DNA from: Gaiellasilicea sp963731615 | GTDB lineage: Bacteria > Actinomycetota > Thermoleophilia > Gaiellales > Gaiellaceae | Direction: 5' to 3' | DNA length: 64,000 nt | Assembly (NCBI GenBank): GCA_963731615.1 | Contig: CAVSWD010000005.1 | Span: forward strand, 186,001-250,000 | Shown here: piece by piece, positions 34,918-42,081 of the stretch | Position numbering within the stretch: the first letter of the stretch is position 1 | Layout: every line of letters begins with the position of its first letter | Made by a program: the position numbers and the translations under genes | Notes under the pieces: generated by a model | Databases searched by the model: none | Told to the model about the DNA's origin: nothing | Seen by the model: the letters and a program-made list of their open reading frames with translations, nothing else

Positions 34918-35136
34918 ATGTCCGTCGAGATCCACTACTGCCCTGTCTGATCGGGGTACGACCGACGGGCCGCGAGTCTCGCGGCCGTGTTGAACGCGAG
35001 CGGCGTCGACGCGACGATCGCCGAGGGTGCGAAGAGCCAGTTCGACGTGCTCGCGGACGGGGAGCTCGTGTTCTCGAAGCAGGAGCAAGGACGCTTCCCC
35101 GAAGAGGACGAGATCGTCGCGCTCGTGCGCAGGTAG
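34918..35136 (+). CDS. SelW/Rdx-family selenoprotein candidate with in-frame UGA
   Basis: A 72-residue Rdx (SelT/SelW/SelH, thioredoxin-fold) protein if the TGA at 34948-34950 is read as selenocysteine, residue 11. The N-terminus MSVEIHYCPV leads to Sec and then SGYDRRAASLAAVLNASGVD, so the family's CxxC redox motif is CPVU. After the UGA the same frame stays open to TAG at 35134 and keeps family features (DVLADGELVFSKQEQGRFPE). A hairpin fitting the bacterial SECIS rules lies 17 bases after the UGA. The start is supported by its own -10 box. The alternatives, a substitution error at one base or a 10-codon relic, are less likely given the hairpin. Confidence 0.8.
34968..34986 (+). promoter_or_regulatory. 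bSECIS-like hairpin
   Basis: GGCCGCGA-GTC-TCGCGGCC: an eight-base-pair perfect stem with a three-base apical loop starting with G. The loop starts 26 bases after the UGA (25 intervening). As I recall the published bacterial SECIS model, it asks for a G in the first two loop positions and 16-37 bases between UGA and the loop; both conditions hold. Confidence 0.65.
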
Positions 35137-35146
35137 CGTTTCGGCG

Positions 35147-35590
35147 ATGCGCCGTCTCTCATTGCTTCTCCTCGTTGCCCTGGCTGCCGCCTGCGGTGGC
35201 GGCGACGACGGCGACGAGGAGCTCTCGCGCGCGGAGTACACGCGACTCGCGAACGCGAGCTGCGTGGAGGCAGAGCAGAAGCTCGACTCTCTCGGCGGCT
35301 TCGCAGACTTCAAGGAGCTCGAGCGGGAGATGAAGACCGGGCACGACGCGGTCAAGCAATCGGCCGACGAGCTGCGCGCGCTGAAGCCGCCGGCGAAGCT
35401 CGTCGTGCGTCACAAGGAGCTCGTCAGCCTCACGGATGAAACGGCCGACCTCGCCCTGCTGATCGCGACGGCGGCCGGCGAGAACGATCAGGTCGCGATG
35501 CAGAAAGAGGCCGAGCGCGCCGAGAAGCTCACGTTGGCCGCGAACGACGTCGCGAAGAAGCTCGGCCTGCTGGAGTGCGTCGCGGGCTAG
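35147..35590 (+). CDS. Lipoprotein, paralogue 2
   Basis: A 147-residue lipoprotein (LLLLVALAAACGGGDDG, lipobox AAAC) homologous to the gene at 34465: the same length, similar ELRALKPPAKL motif, helical acidic body and closing LLECVAG. TAGCGT lies seven bases before the ATG, so it too appears leaderless. Paired cysteines (NASCVEAEQ and LECVAG) suggest an extracytoplasmic disulfide, which makes an adjacent thioredoxin-fold selenoprotein of interest. Function unknown. Confidence 0.72.
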   Translation: MRRLSLLLLVALAAACGGGDDGDEELSRAEYTRLANASCVEAEQKLDSLGGFADFKELEREMKTGHDAVKQSADELRALKPPAKLVVRHKELVSLTDETADLALLIATAAGENDQVAMQKEAERAEKLTLAANDVAKKLGLLECVAG

Positions 35591-36372
35591 GTCGCGGTGA
35601 GCGAGCTCCCGGTGAAGCGCGGCGCGCGCTTCTCGAGAAACGCGGCGACGCCCTCGGCGAAGTCGGCGCTGCCGGTGGCCGCCTGCTGTAGCTCGGCCTC
35701 GAGCTCGAGCTGCTCCTCGAGCGAGGCCGTGTAGGCGTGCTCGAAGAGCCGTTTCGTCATTCCGATCGCTCGCGTCGGCCAGCCGGCGTACTCGGCTGCC
35801 AGCTCCGCAGCACGCGCGGCGAGCCCGTCGGCCTCGACCACCTCGGAGACGAGCCCCCACGCGTGCGCCTCGGCCGCGGTCAGCTTCCGGTTCGAGGTCA
35901 TCCACTCGAACGCGCGCGCGAAGCCGAGCAGACGGTGAATGAACCAGGAGCCGCCCGAGTCGGGGATCAAGCCGATGCCGATGAACCCCGGCACAAAGGT
36001 GGCGGCGTCGGCGGCGATGCGGATGTCACAGGCCGCAGCGAGCGACAGCCCGGCGCCGGCACAGGGCCCGTTGACCGCCGCGAGCACCGGCTTTTCGAGC
36101 GCGCGGATCAGACGGATGTTCGGGTGGTAGGTCTGCTCGAGACGGTCGCGGATCGAGCCCGGCGCCTCCTGGAACTCCTTCAGGTCCTGGCCGGAGCAGA
36201 AGCCACGTCCGGCGCCGGTGATGACGACTGCCCGCACGTCCGGCTCGGCGGCTTCCTCGAGTGCGGCCCGGAAGGCGGCGTGCAGTGCGGCGTTGAAGGC
36301 GTTGAAGACCTCGGGGCGGTTGAGCGTGATCGTCAGGACCGCGCCGTCGCGCGACGTCAGCACCTCGCTCAT
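35587..36372 (-). CDS. Enoyl-CoA hydratase/isomerase (PaaG-like)
   Basis: A 261-residue crotonase: ITLNRPEVFNAFNAALHAAF, the oxyanion segment GRGFCSGQDLKEF, NGPCAGAGLSLAAACDIRIA and GIGLIPDSGGSWFIHRLLG. Conservation of Asp in IPDSGG rather than a glutamate pair favours PaaG/isomerase-type members, which would fit the phenylacetate genes nearby. Converges with the lipoprotein gene. Confidence 0.88.
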   Translation of the reverse strand: MSEVLTSRDGAVLTITLNRPEVFNAFNAALHAAFRAALEEAAEPDVRAVVITGAGRGFCSGQDLKEFQEAPGSIRDRLEQTYHPNIRLIRALEKPVLAAVNGPCAGAGLSLAAACDIRIAADAATFVPGFIGIGLIPDSGGSWFIHRLLGFARAFEWMTSNRKLTAAEAHAWGLVSEVVEADGLAARAAELAAEYAGWPTRAIGMTKRLFEHAYTASLEEQLELEAELQQAATGSADFAEGVAAFLEKRAPRFTGSSLTAT

Positions 36373-36388
36373 GGGCGGAGCCTAAAGG

Positions 36389-36724
36389 TCAGGCGAGCAG
36401 CGAGCGCACGCGGTCGAGCGCGTCGGGTGCGAGGCGGTAGTACGCGAACGTGCCACGCTTCTGGCGCTCGAGCAGGCCCACGTCGGTGAGCCGCTTGAGG
36501 TGGTAGCTGACGGTCGGCTGACCGATGTCGAGCTCCGACTCGAAGTCGCAGACGCAGCACACGCTCGTCTCGAACTTGAGCAGACGGCTGACGATCTTGA
36601 CCCGGTGCTTGTCGGCGAGAGCGGCGAAAAGCGTCTCGAGCCTGGCCGCCTCCTCATCCGAGAGGTCGGAGGCGACCGGCGCACAGCACTGGAGGACGGG
36701 AAGCGGCTTCACCTCCAGAGTCAT
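36389..36724 (-). CDS. ArsR-family metalloregulator
   Basis: A 111-residue ArsR/SmtB repressor. Winged helix: LFAALADKHRVKIVSRLLKF, then DIGQPTVSYHLKRLTDVGLL and the wing RQKRGTFAYYRL. A candidate thiol metal site is SVCCVCDFE, in the helix where ArsR proteins bind As(III), with an additional LQCCAP near the N-terminus. It is divergent from a cysteine-rich peptide gene, and an inverted repeat lies in the shared spacer. Confidence 0.92.
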   Translation of the reverse strand: MTLEVKPLPVLQCCAPVASDLSDEEAARLETLFAALADKHRVKIVSRLLKFETSVCCVCDFESELDIGQPTVSYHLKRLTDVGLLERQKRGTFAYYRLAPDALDRVRSLLA

Positions 36725-36734
36725 ATCGAACGCT

Positions 36735-36756
36735 ATCGATGTATTGTCACATCGAT
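36735..36756. promoter_or_regulatory. ArsR operator candidate
   Basis: ATCGATGT-attgtc-ACATCGAT, a perfect 8-6-8 inverted repeat between the ArsR start (36724) and the divergent peptide gene (36781). It abuts the TAGCGT -10 box on the minus strand, so ArsR binding should control both. Confidence 0.7.
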
Positions 36757-36780
36757 GTCTGTCGATGGAGGGAGGGTGAA

Positions 36781-36834
36781 ATGGCTTCCTGCTGCGACGG
36801 CGGCGAGTGCTGCAGCGGCGACGACTGCTGCTGA
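36781..36834 (+). CDS. Cysteine-rich 17-residue peptide gene
   Basis: The frame reads MASCCDGGECCSGDDCC then TGA: six cysteines in three CC pairs with four acidic residues. A strong purine-rich ribosome-binding site (AGGGAGGG) ends four bases before the ATG, an ArsR-type operator lies upstream and a large hairpin follows the stop. This looks like a complete, metal-responsive transcription unit, and the peptide could chelate arsenite, zinc or copper. I know no named family. Its small size means the coding call rests on context. Confidence 0.6.
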   Translation: MASCCDGGECCSGDDCC

Positions 36835-36845
36835 ACCGTCTACTT

Positions 36846-36880
36846 GGGACGTGTCTGGGGACTGTCCCCGGACACGTCCC
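36846..36880. terminator. 35-base hairpin between convergent genes
   Basis: GGGACGTGTC-T-GGGGAC-T-GTCCCC-G-GACACGTCCC, a nearly perfect 17-bp dyad (the one non-Watson-Crick pair is T-G). It starts 12 bases after the peptide stop and ends two bases before the facing enoyl-CoA hydratase stop, so it can terminate both. There is no T-tract. The sequence also looks like a REP-type repeat unit. Confidence 0.6.
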
Positions 36881-36881
36881 T

Positions 36882-37697
36882 TCAGGACGGTCGGCGGTCC
36901 AGAAAGCTGCGGATCGCGCCCTGCGCCTCGTCGCCGAGCATCGAGAGCGAGAGCCAGTCGCGCGCGTGGCCGACCGTCTCGTGCCAGGAGATGTCACGCC
37001 ACCAGTTCAGCTGCTGCTTCGCGTAGCGGGTCGTCTCGGGCAGCTTCCGCGCGAGCTTCTCGACCACCTCGTCGACCTTCGCGTCGAGCTCGGCCCGCGG
37101 TACAGCCCAGTTGACGAGGCCCCACTCCGCGGCCTGGGCCGCCGGCAGCTCGTCGCAGAGCAGGATCAGCTCTCGGGCGCGGCGGTCGCCGATCATGATC
37201 GGCAGCCACTGCGTCGCGCCGCCGGCCGGCACCGACCCGTGCTCGAGCCCGACGTGGCGGATGAACGCGTCGTCGACCATCACCGCGAGGTCGCAGGCCA
37301 TCTGGAGCTCGTTGCCGCCGCCGACGGCGATCCCGTTCACCCGCGCAACGGTCGGCTTGCCGATCTCGCGGAGCCGGTCGTGCATGTCCTTGAAGGCGCC
37401 GAACCACTTCCAGTACTCCTTCGAGTTGCCGAGCAGGTCCTCGCCCCAGGCGCGCAGGTCGGCGCCGACACAGAAGGCGCGGCCGTTGCCGGTGACGACG
37501 ACGACGCGGATCTCGTCGTCCCAGGATGCGTCCTCGAAGGCGCGGGCGAGCTCACGCAGCATCCGGAAGTCGAACGCGTTCAGCACGTCGGGCCGGTTCA
37601 GCGTCACCGTCGCGCGCGGGTAGTCCTTCTCGTAGACGATCCGCTCGAACCCGAGCTCGTCCGGCGGGAGTGGGCGGGGCTGATCCGGCTCGGTCAC
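36882..37697 (-). CDS. Enoyl-CoA hydratase/isomerase family protein
   Basis: A 271-residue crotonase distinct from the one at 35587. It has ATVTLNRPDVLNAFDFRMLR, GRAFCVGADLRAWGEDLLGN, AVGGGNELQMACDLAVMVDD and GLEHGSVPAGGATQWLP. The long insertion EYWKWFGAFKDMHDRLREIG and the C-terminal WRDISWHETVGHARDWL are characteristic of a subgroup related to cyclic-dienoyl/oxo-acyl-CoA hydratases. The GTG start overlaps the EthD-like stop (GTGA), tying the two together in one operon. Confidence 0.86.
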   Translation of the reverse strand: MTEPDQPRPLPPDELGFERIVYEKDYPRATVTLNRPDVLNAFDFRMLRELARAFEDASWDDEIRVVVVTGNGRAFCVGADLRAWGEDLLGNSKEYWKWFGAFKDMHDRLREIGKPTVARVNGIAVGGGNELQMACDLAVMVDDAFIRHVGLEHGSVPAGGATQWLPIMIGDRRARELILLCDELPAAQAAEWGLVNWAVPRAELDAKVDEVVEKLARKLPETTRYAKQQLNWWRDISWHETVGHARDWLSLSMLGDEAQGAIRSFLDRRPS

Positions 37698-37981
37698 CAC
37701 CCTGCGATCTCGACGAACGCGACGGTGAAGGGGATCCCCATCTCCATCGCGTCCTTGCCCGCCGCGGCGAACTCGTCGGAGCTGACGGCAGCCTTGAACG
37801 CGTCCATGTCGGTCCACTCGAACTCGGCGTAGTACGCGAACGGCGGGTCGCCGAACGGGGAGCCGAACACCTTGCCGTGGCGGAACACGTCGCATGGCAC
37901 CGGCCGCGTGAACTCCTCGAGGTGCCGCGCATAGCGCTCCGCCTCGGGCTCCCGCTCGAATTGGATCACTGCTCTCACCAC
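37694..37981 (-). CDS. EthD-family protein
   Basis: A 95-residue dimeric alpha/beta-barrel protein of the EthD type: FEREPEAERYARHLEEFTRP and FAYYAEFEWTDMDAFKAAVS are the usual segments. EthD proteins accompany oxidative degradation genes with poorly defined roles. A GAGGAG ribosome-binding site lies six bases before the GTG chosen here (GTG 37978 is also possible). Confidence 0.8.
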   Translation of the reverse strand: MVRAVIQFEREPEAERYARHLEEFTRPVPCDVFRHGKVFGSPFGDPPFAYYAEFEWTDMDAFKAAVSSDEFAAAGKDAMEMGIPFTVAFVEIAGW

Positions 37982-38030
37982 GATTTTCTCCTCTCGTCTC
38001 GGGACGTGCGGGAGCGTATAGCTTGCGCCT

Positions 38031-38486
38031 GTGTCCGGAGGAACGGCTGCAGCCGCCACTCTCGCAGTGATCGCCGGCCTCGCCGGCTCGATCCAGGTGG
38101 CGGTGATGGGCCGCTTCGGCGAGCGGATCGGCTCGCTCGAGGCGCTCGCCGCCAACCTGCTCTTCTCGACGCTGATCGCAACGACCGTGCTGCTCGTCGC
38201 CCGTCAGAGCCTGGCCGGGTTCGGGGCCGCGGTGCACTCGCCGTGGTGGTACTGGGTCGGCGGTGGCGGGATGGGCGTCGTCGTCGTGCTGACGATCACC
38301 GTCGTGACGCCTCTGATCGGCGCGGCTGCGACGATCGGGCTCCTGATCGCCGGACAGCTCGCGATGGGCGTGCTGATCGACCGCTACGGCTGGTTCGGCG
38401 TCGAGCAGGTGCCGCTCACCTGGCCGCGCATGCTCGGCGTGGTGCTTCTGGCAATCGGCGCAATCCTCGCTCTGCGCAAGGCTTGA
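38031..38486 (+). CDS. YdcZ-type (DUF606) DMT-superfamily membrane protein
   Basis: A 151-residue, five-helix protein: AVIAGLAGSIQVAVMGRFGE at the start, PWWYWVGGGGMGVVVVLTIT and IGLLIAGQLAMGVLIDRYGW in the middle, as in DUF606 proteins that act as half-size drug/metabolite transporters. It overlaps the EamA-type gene by four bases (TTGA). Confidence 0.85.
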   Translation: MSGGTAAAATLAVIAGLAGSIQVAVMGRFGERIGSLEALAANLLFSTLIATTVLLVARQSLAGFGAAVHSPWWYWVGGGGMGVVVVLTITVVTPLIGAAATIGLLIAGQLAMGVLIDRYGWFGVEQVPLTWPRMLGVVLLAIGAILALRKA

Positions 38487-39403
38487 GTCACGGCGGGAAG
38501 GTCTGGGTTGCCCTCTGGGCCGTCTACATCATCTGGGGCTCGACCTACCTCGGCATCGAGCTCGCCGGTGAGACGATCCCGCCGCTGTTCGCAGTGGCCT
38601 GGCGGTTCCTGGTGGCCGGAGCGCTCATGGCCGGCTGGGTCGCATGGCGGCGCGGCTTCTCGACGCTGCGCGTGTCGCGGCCCGAGCTGGCCTCCGCGGC
38701 ACTGATCGGCGTGCTGCTGCCCGGCGCGAACGCCCTGCTCTTCGTGGCCGAGCAGGAGGTTCCGATCGGGCTCGCCTCCCTCGTGATCGCATCAGTGCCG
38801 CTCCTCGTCGTGGCGCTGCGATTCGCCGGCGGCGACCGCCCCACCCGGGGCTCGCTGATCAGCGTCGCGATCGGCTTTCTCGGCGTCGCGGTCCTTCTGC
38901 AGCCGGGAGGAGGCGCGAGCGCGCGCGGGCTCGCCCTCGTCGTCGGCTCGGCGGTCGCCTGGGCGGTCGGCTCGTATCTCTCGGGCCGGTTGCCGATGCC
39001 GAAGGACGCGTTCGCCGCGACGGCGCTGGAGATGCTCGCCGGCGGCCTCGTGCTGCTCCCGATCGGCCTGCTCGCGACGGACTTCGTCCCGTCCGAGTGG
39101 TCGACCCGCTCCATCCTCGGCTGGTGGTACCTCGTCCTCTTCGGCTCGCTGATCGGCTACACGGCGTACGTGTGGCTGCTGCAGAACGCTCCGATCGGCA
39201 AGGTCGCGACGTACGCGTACGTGAATCCTGTCGTCGCGATCGCGCTCGGTGCGATCTTCTTGCACGAGGAGCTGACGTGGCGGATTGCAGTCGGGGCGAC
39301 GATCGTGCTGGCGTCGGTGGCAATCGTCGTTCGGCGGGAGTCCGTGCCGGCCGAGGCAGAGGCAGCGCCCGCAGGCGCCGGGCACGTGTCGGACCGGAGC
39401 TAG
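38483..39403 (+). CDS. EamA-family (DMT) permease
   Basis: A 306-residue transporter with ten predicted helices in two EamA halves: WAVYIIWGSTYLGIELA, then PGANALLFVAEQEVPIGLAS, and the second half from VVGSAVAWAVGSYLSGRL to PVVAIALGAIFLHEELTWR. Substrates are typically amino acids or metabolites, not predictable here. TTG start overlapping the upstream gene; converges with the xanthine dehydrogenase large subunit. Confidence 0.88.
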   Translation: MSHGGKVWVALWAVYIIWGSTYLGIELAGETIPPLFAVAWRFLVAGALMAGWVAWRRGFSTLRVSRPELASAALIGVLLPGANALLFVAEQEVPIGLASLVIASVPLLVVALRFAGGDRPTRGSLISVAIGFLGVAVLLQPGGGASARGLALVVGSAVAWAVGSYLSGRLPMPKDAFAATALEMLAGGLVLLPIGLLATDFVPSEWSTRSILGWWYLVLFGSLIGYTAYVWLLQNAPIGKVATYAYVNPVVAIALGAIFLHEELTWRIAVGATIVLASVAIVVRRESVPAEAEAAPAGAGHVSDRS

Positions 39404-41619
39404 AGAGCGATGTCGTCCGGCCGCACGGGGATCCGCGCCAGCTCACGGCCGGTCGCGGCGCGCAGGGCCGACACGACCGCGGCCGACGAGACCACGGTCG
39501 GCGGCTCGCCGACGCCCTTGACGCCGTAAGGAGCATCCGGCTCGGGATCCTCGACGAGCACGCTCTGGACCGGTGGCATGTCGAGCGCCGTCGGTATCAG
39601 GTAGTCGGTGAAGCTCGCGTTCGTGATCAGGCCGTCGCGCGTGCGGATCTCCTCCATCAGCGCGAGGCCCAACCCCTGTGCAGTGCCGCCCTCGATCTGC
39701 CCTTCGACGGCGAGCGGGTTGATCGCCTTGCCCACATCCTGCGCCGTGCCGATCCAGACGACGCGGGTCAGCCCAAGGTCGACGTCGACCTCGGCGACCA
39801 CTCGCATGGCCGCGACGGCGAAGGAGACGTGGGCGCGGTCGCCGGTGATCTGGCCCGTCTCGGGATCGAGCGGGGTCGTGCGGAGATGGCGGTAGATGCG
39901 CTCGACGTCCACCTCACCGGCGGAGCGCTTCCGTTCCTCGAGCGCGGCACGGCAGGCATCGCGCACCGCCCCCGCCGCCATCCAGGTCATGCGGGAGGCC
40001 GACGCGGACCCGGCCGAGCCGACCGCCGCCGTGCCGGGCGGTGCGAGCACGACCGCGTCGGTGCCGAGCTCCGTGCGCGCCACCTGCAGGATCACGTCGG
40101 TGACGCCCTGGCCGACCTCGGCAGCTGCGCAATGGATCTCGGCGGAGCCGTCGGCGCGGAGGATCACCCGGGCGGAGGCGAAGTCGTCGAAGCCTTCGGA
40201 GTAGCAGATGTTCTTGAACCCGACCGCGAAGCCGACGCCGCGCTGCACTCCCTCGCCGCGAGTCGTGTTCCCGGCGCCGCCCGGCAGCCGGATCGCCTCT
40301 CGGGGCAGCTGCTCGGGCTCCGGTACCGGCAATTCGGCGGCGCGCCGGATCACCTCGGCGGTCGGAAGCGAGCCCTCGATCACCTGGCCGGTGGGCAGCG
40401 TGTCGCCGGTGCCGAGAGCGTTCAGGAGCCGGAGCTCGACGGGATCGATCCCGAGCGCCGAGGCCAGCTTGTCCATCTGCGCCTCAACCGCAAAGCACGT
40501 CTGCACGGCGCCGAAGCCGCGCATTGCCCCGCAGGGTGGGTTGTTCGTGTAGACGCAGGTCGACTCGATCAGCGCGTTCGCGACGTTGTAGGGCCCAATC
40601 GCGAAGCAGGCTGCGTTCGAGGTGACCGCGGTCGAGCTCGAGGCGTAGGCGCCGCCGTCGAGCAGGATCCTCATCCGAACGTTGACGAGCTCGCCCGCCC
40701 GGGTCGCCCGGTGCTCGCACCAGATCCGCGCCGGGTGGCGGTGCACGTGGCCGAAGAAGGACTCCTCGCGGTTGTAGACGATCTTGACCGGCCGCTTCGT
40801 GTGCAGCGCCAGCAGCGCGCCGTGGATCTGCATCGAGAGGTCCTCGCGGCCGCCGAAGGCGCCGCCGACCCCCGCGAGGTGGATGCGAACGAGCTCGGGC
40901 GCCAGCCCCAGGCACGGGGCGACCTGGTCGCGGTCGATGTGCAGCCACTGGGTGGCCACGTAGATGTCCACACCGCCTTCCCCGTCCGGGACGGCCAGGC
41001 CCGACTCCGGGCCGAGGAACGCCTGATCCTGGATCCCGATCTCGTAGACGCCGCTGACCGTGACGTCACCGTCGGTCTCGGGGTCGCCGTGCCGGAGGAC
41101 CATGTGCCGGACGACGTTCGGGCGGTCGTCCTCGCGGTAGCCGTGCGCCATCGTCGGCCGATCGGGGTGGAGCGGCGGCTGCTCGGTCGCGCGCTCCATG
41201 TCGACCACGGGCTCGAGCAGCTCGTACTCGACGCGCACCGCGGCGACGGCGCGGCGGGCCTGCTCGATCTCGTCGGCGGCGACGAGCGCGACGGGCTCGC
41301 CGTAGTAGCGAACGCGCTCGGCCGCCAGGACCGGCTGGTCGGCGAACTCGAGCCCATAGGTCTTCTGGCCCGGCACGTCCGCGTGCGTGAGGACGGCGTG
41401 CACGCCGGGCATCCGCAGCGCCGCCGAGATGTCGAGCTCGACGATCTTCGCGTGCGCGTGCGGGCTGCGCACGGTCACGCCCCAGAGCATCCCGGCGGCG
41501 TGCAGGTCGCTCGAGTATGCGAACTCTCCGGTCACCTTCGGCACGGCATCGCTGCGCGTGCCCGCGTCTCCCACCCGCGCCAGCTGCAGCTCGGCCTGTT
41601 GCTGCTGGGTCGTCGTCAA
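39400..41619 (-). CDS. Xanthine dehydrogenase-type molybdopterin-binding large subunit
   Basis: A 739-residue MoCo subunit of the xanthine oxidase family. It starts with the AOR/XDH hammerhead domain (VPKVTGEFAYSSDLHAAGML), followed by GVGGAFGGREDLSMQIHGAL, GAMRGFGAVQTCFAVEAQMD, EVGQGVTDVILQVARTELG and, near the C-terminus, the catalytic-glutamate segment GVKGVGEPPTVVSSAAV. The neighbourhood (guanine deaminase-like enzyme, urate oxidation genes) makes hypoxanthine/xanthine the best substrate guess. TTG start overlaps the small-subunit stop. Confidence 0.88.
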   Translation of the reverse strand: MTTTQQQQAELQLARVGDAGTRSDAVPKVTGEFAYSSDLHAAGMLWGVTVRSPHAHAKIVELDISAALRMPGVHAVLTHADVPGQKTYGLEFADQPVLAAERVRYYGEPVALVAADEIEQARRAVAAVRVEYELLEPVVDMERATEQPPLHPDRPTMAHGYREDDRPNVVRHMVLRHGDPETDGDVTVSGVYEIGIQDQAFLGPESGLAVPDGEGGVDIYVATQWLHIDRDQVAPCLGLAPELVRIHLAGVGGAFGGREDLSMQIHGALLALHTKRPVKIVYNREESFFGHVHRHPARIWCEHRATRAGELVNVRMRILLDGGAYASSSTAVTSNAACFAIGPYNVANALIESTCVYTNNPPCGAMRGFGAVQTCFAVEAQMDKLASALGIDPVELRLLNALGTGDTLPTGQVIEGSLPTAEVIRRAAELPVPEPEQLPREAIRLPGGAGNTTRGEGVQRGVGFAVGFKNICYSEGFDDFASARVILRADGSAEIHCAAAEVGQGVTDVILQVARTELGTDAVVLAPPGTAAVGSAGSASASRMTWMAAGAVRDACRAALEERKRSAGEVDVERIYRHLRTTPLDPETGQITGDRAHVSFAVAAMRVVAEVDVDLGLTRVVWIGTAQDVGKAINPLAVEGQIEGGTAQGLGLALMEEIRTRDGLITNASFTDYLIPTALDMPPVQSVLVEDPEPDAPYGVKGVGEPPTVVSSAAVVSALRAATGRELARIPVRPDDIAL

Positions 41620-42071
41620 GGGCGGGCCGCCAGCCTGACGGCGTCGAAGATCTTCGCGTAGCCCGTGCAGCGGCAGAGGTTGCCCGAGAGCTCCTCGCGG
41701 ATGACGTCGTCGCTCGGCTGCGGGATCCGCTCGAGCAGCGCCGCGGTCGCGACGACGAGACCGGGGGTGCAGAAACCGCACTGGACGGCGCCCGCATCGA
41801 CGAATGCCTGCTGCACGCGGTGAAGGCCGTCGCCCGCGCGAAGGCCCTCGACCGTCGTCACCTCGTGCCCGTCCGCCTGGGCCGCGAGCACGAGGCACGC
41901 GCAGACGAGCTCGCCGTCGAGGAGGACCGAGCAGGAGCCGCACTCGCCCTGTTCGCAGGCGTTCTTCGAGCCGGGAAGGTCGAGCGAGTCGCGCAACGTC
42001 GTCAGGAGACTCTCGCCCGCCCAGACGTCGGCCTCCCGCGAGTCACCGTTGACGGTCAGCCGGATCTTCAC
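41616..42071 (-). CDS. Xanthine dehydrogenase-type [2Fe-2S] small subunit
   Basis: A 151-residue protein with both clusters: plant-ferredoxin-type CEQGECGSCSVLLDGELVCAC and the C-terminal all-helical CGFCTPG with CRCTGY. It transfers electrons from the molybdenum site to the FAD subunit. Placed between the FAD and MoCo genes, as in CoxS/CutS-type operons. Confidence 0.95.
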   Translation of the reverse strand: MKIRLTVNGDSREADVWAGESLLTTLRDSLDLPGSKNACEQGECGSCSVLLDGELVCACLVLAAQADGHEVTTVEGLRAGDGLHRVQQAFVDAGAVQCGFCTPGLVVATAALLERIPQPSDDVIREELSGNLCRCTGYAKIFDAVRLAARP

Positions 42072-42081
42072 GCGAGCCCTG

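Noticed and set aside
38644..41661. A 1005-codon open frame on the plus strand
   Set aside because: It is antisense to the EamA end and the xanthine dehydrogenase large subunit, is Arg/His/Asp-rich with no recognisable motif, and arises from the codon bias of high-GC DNA.
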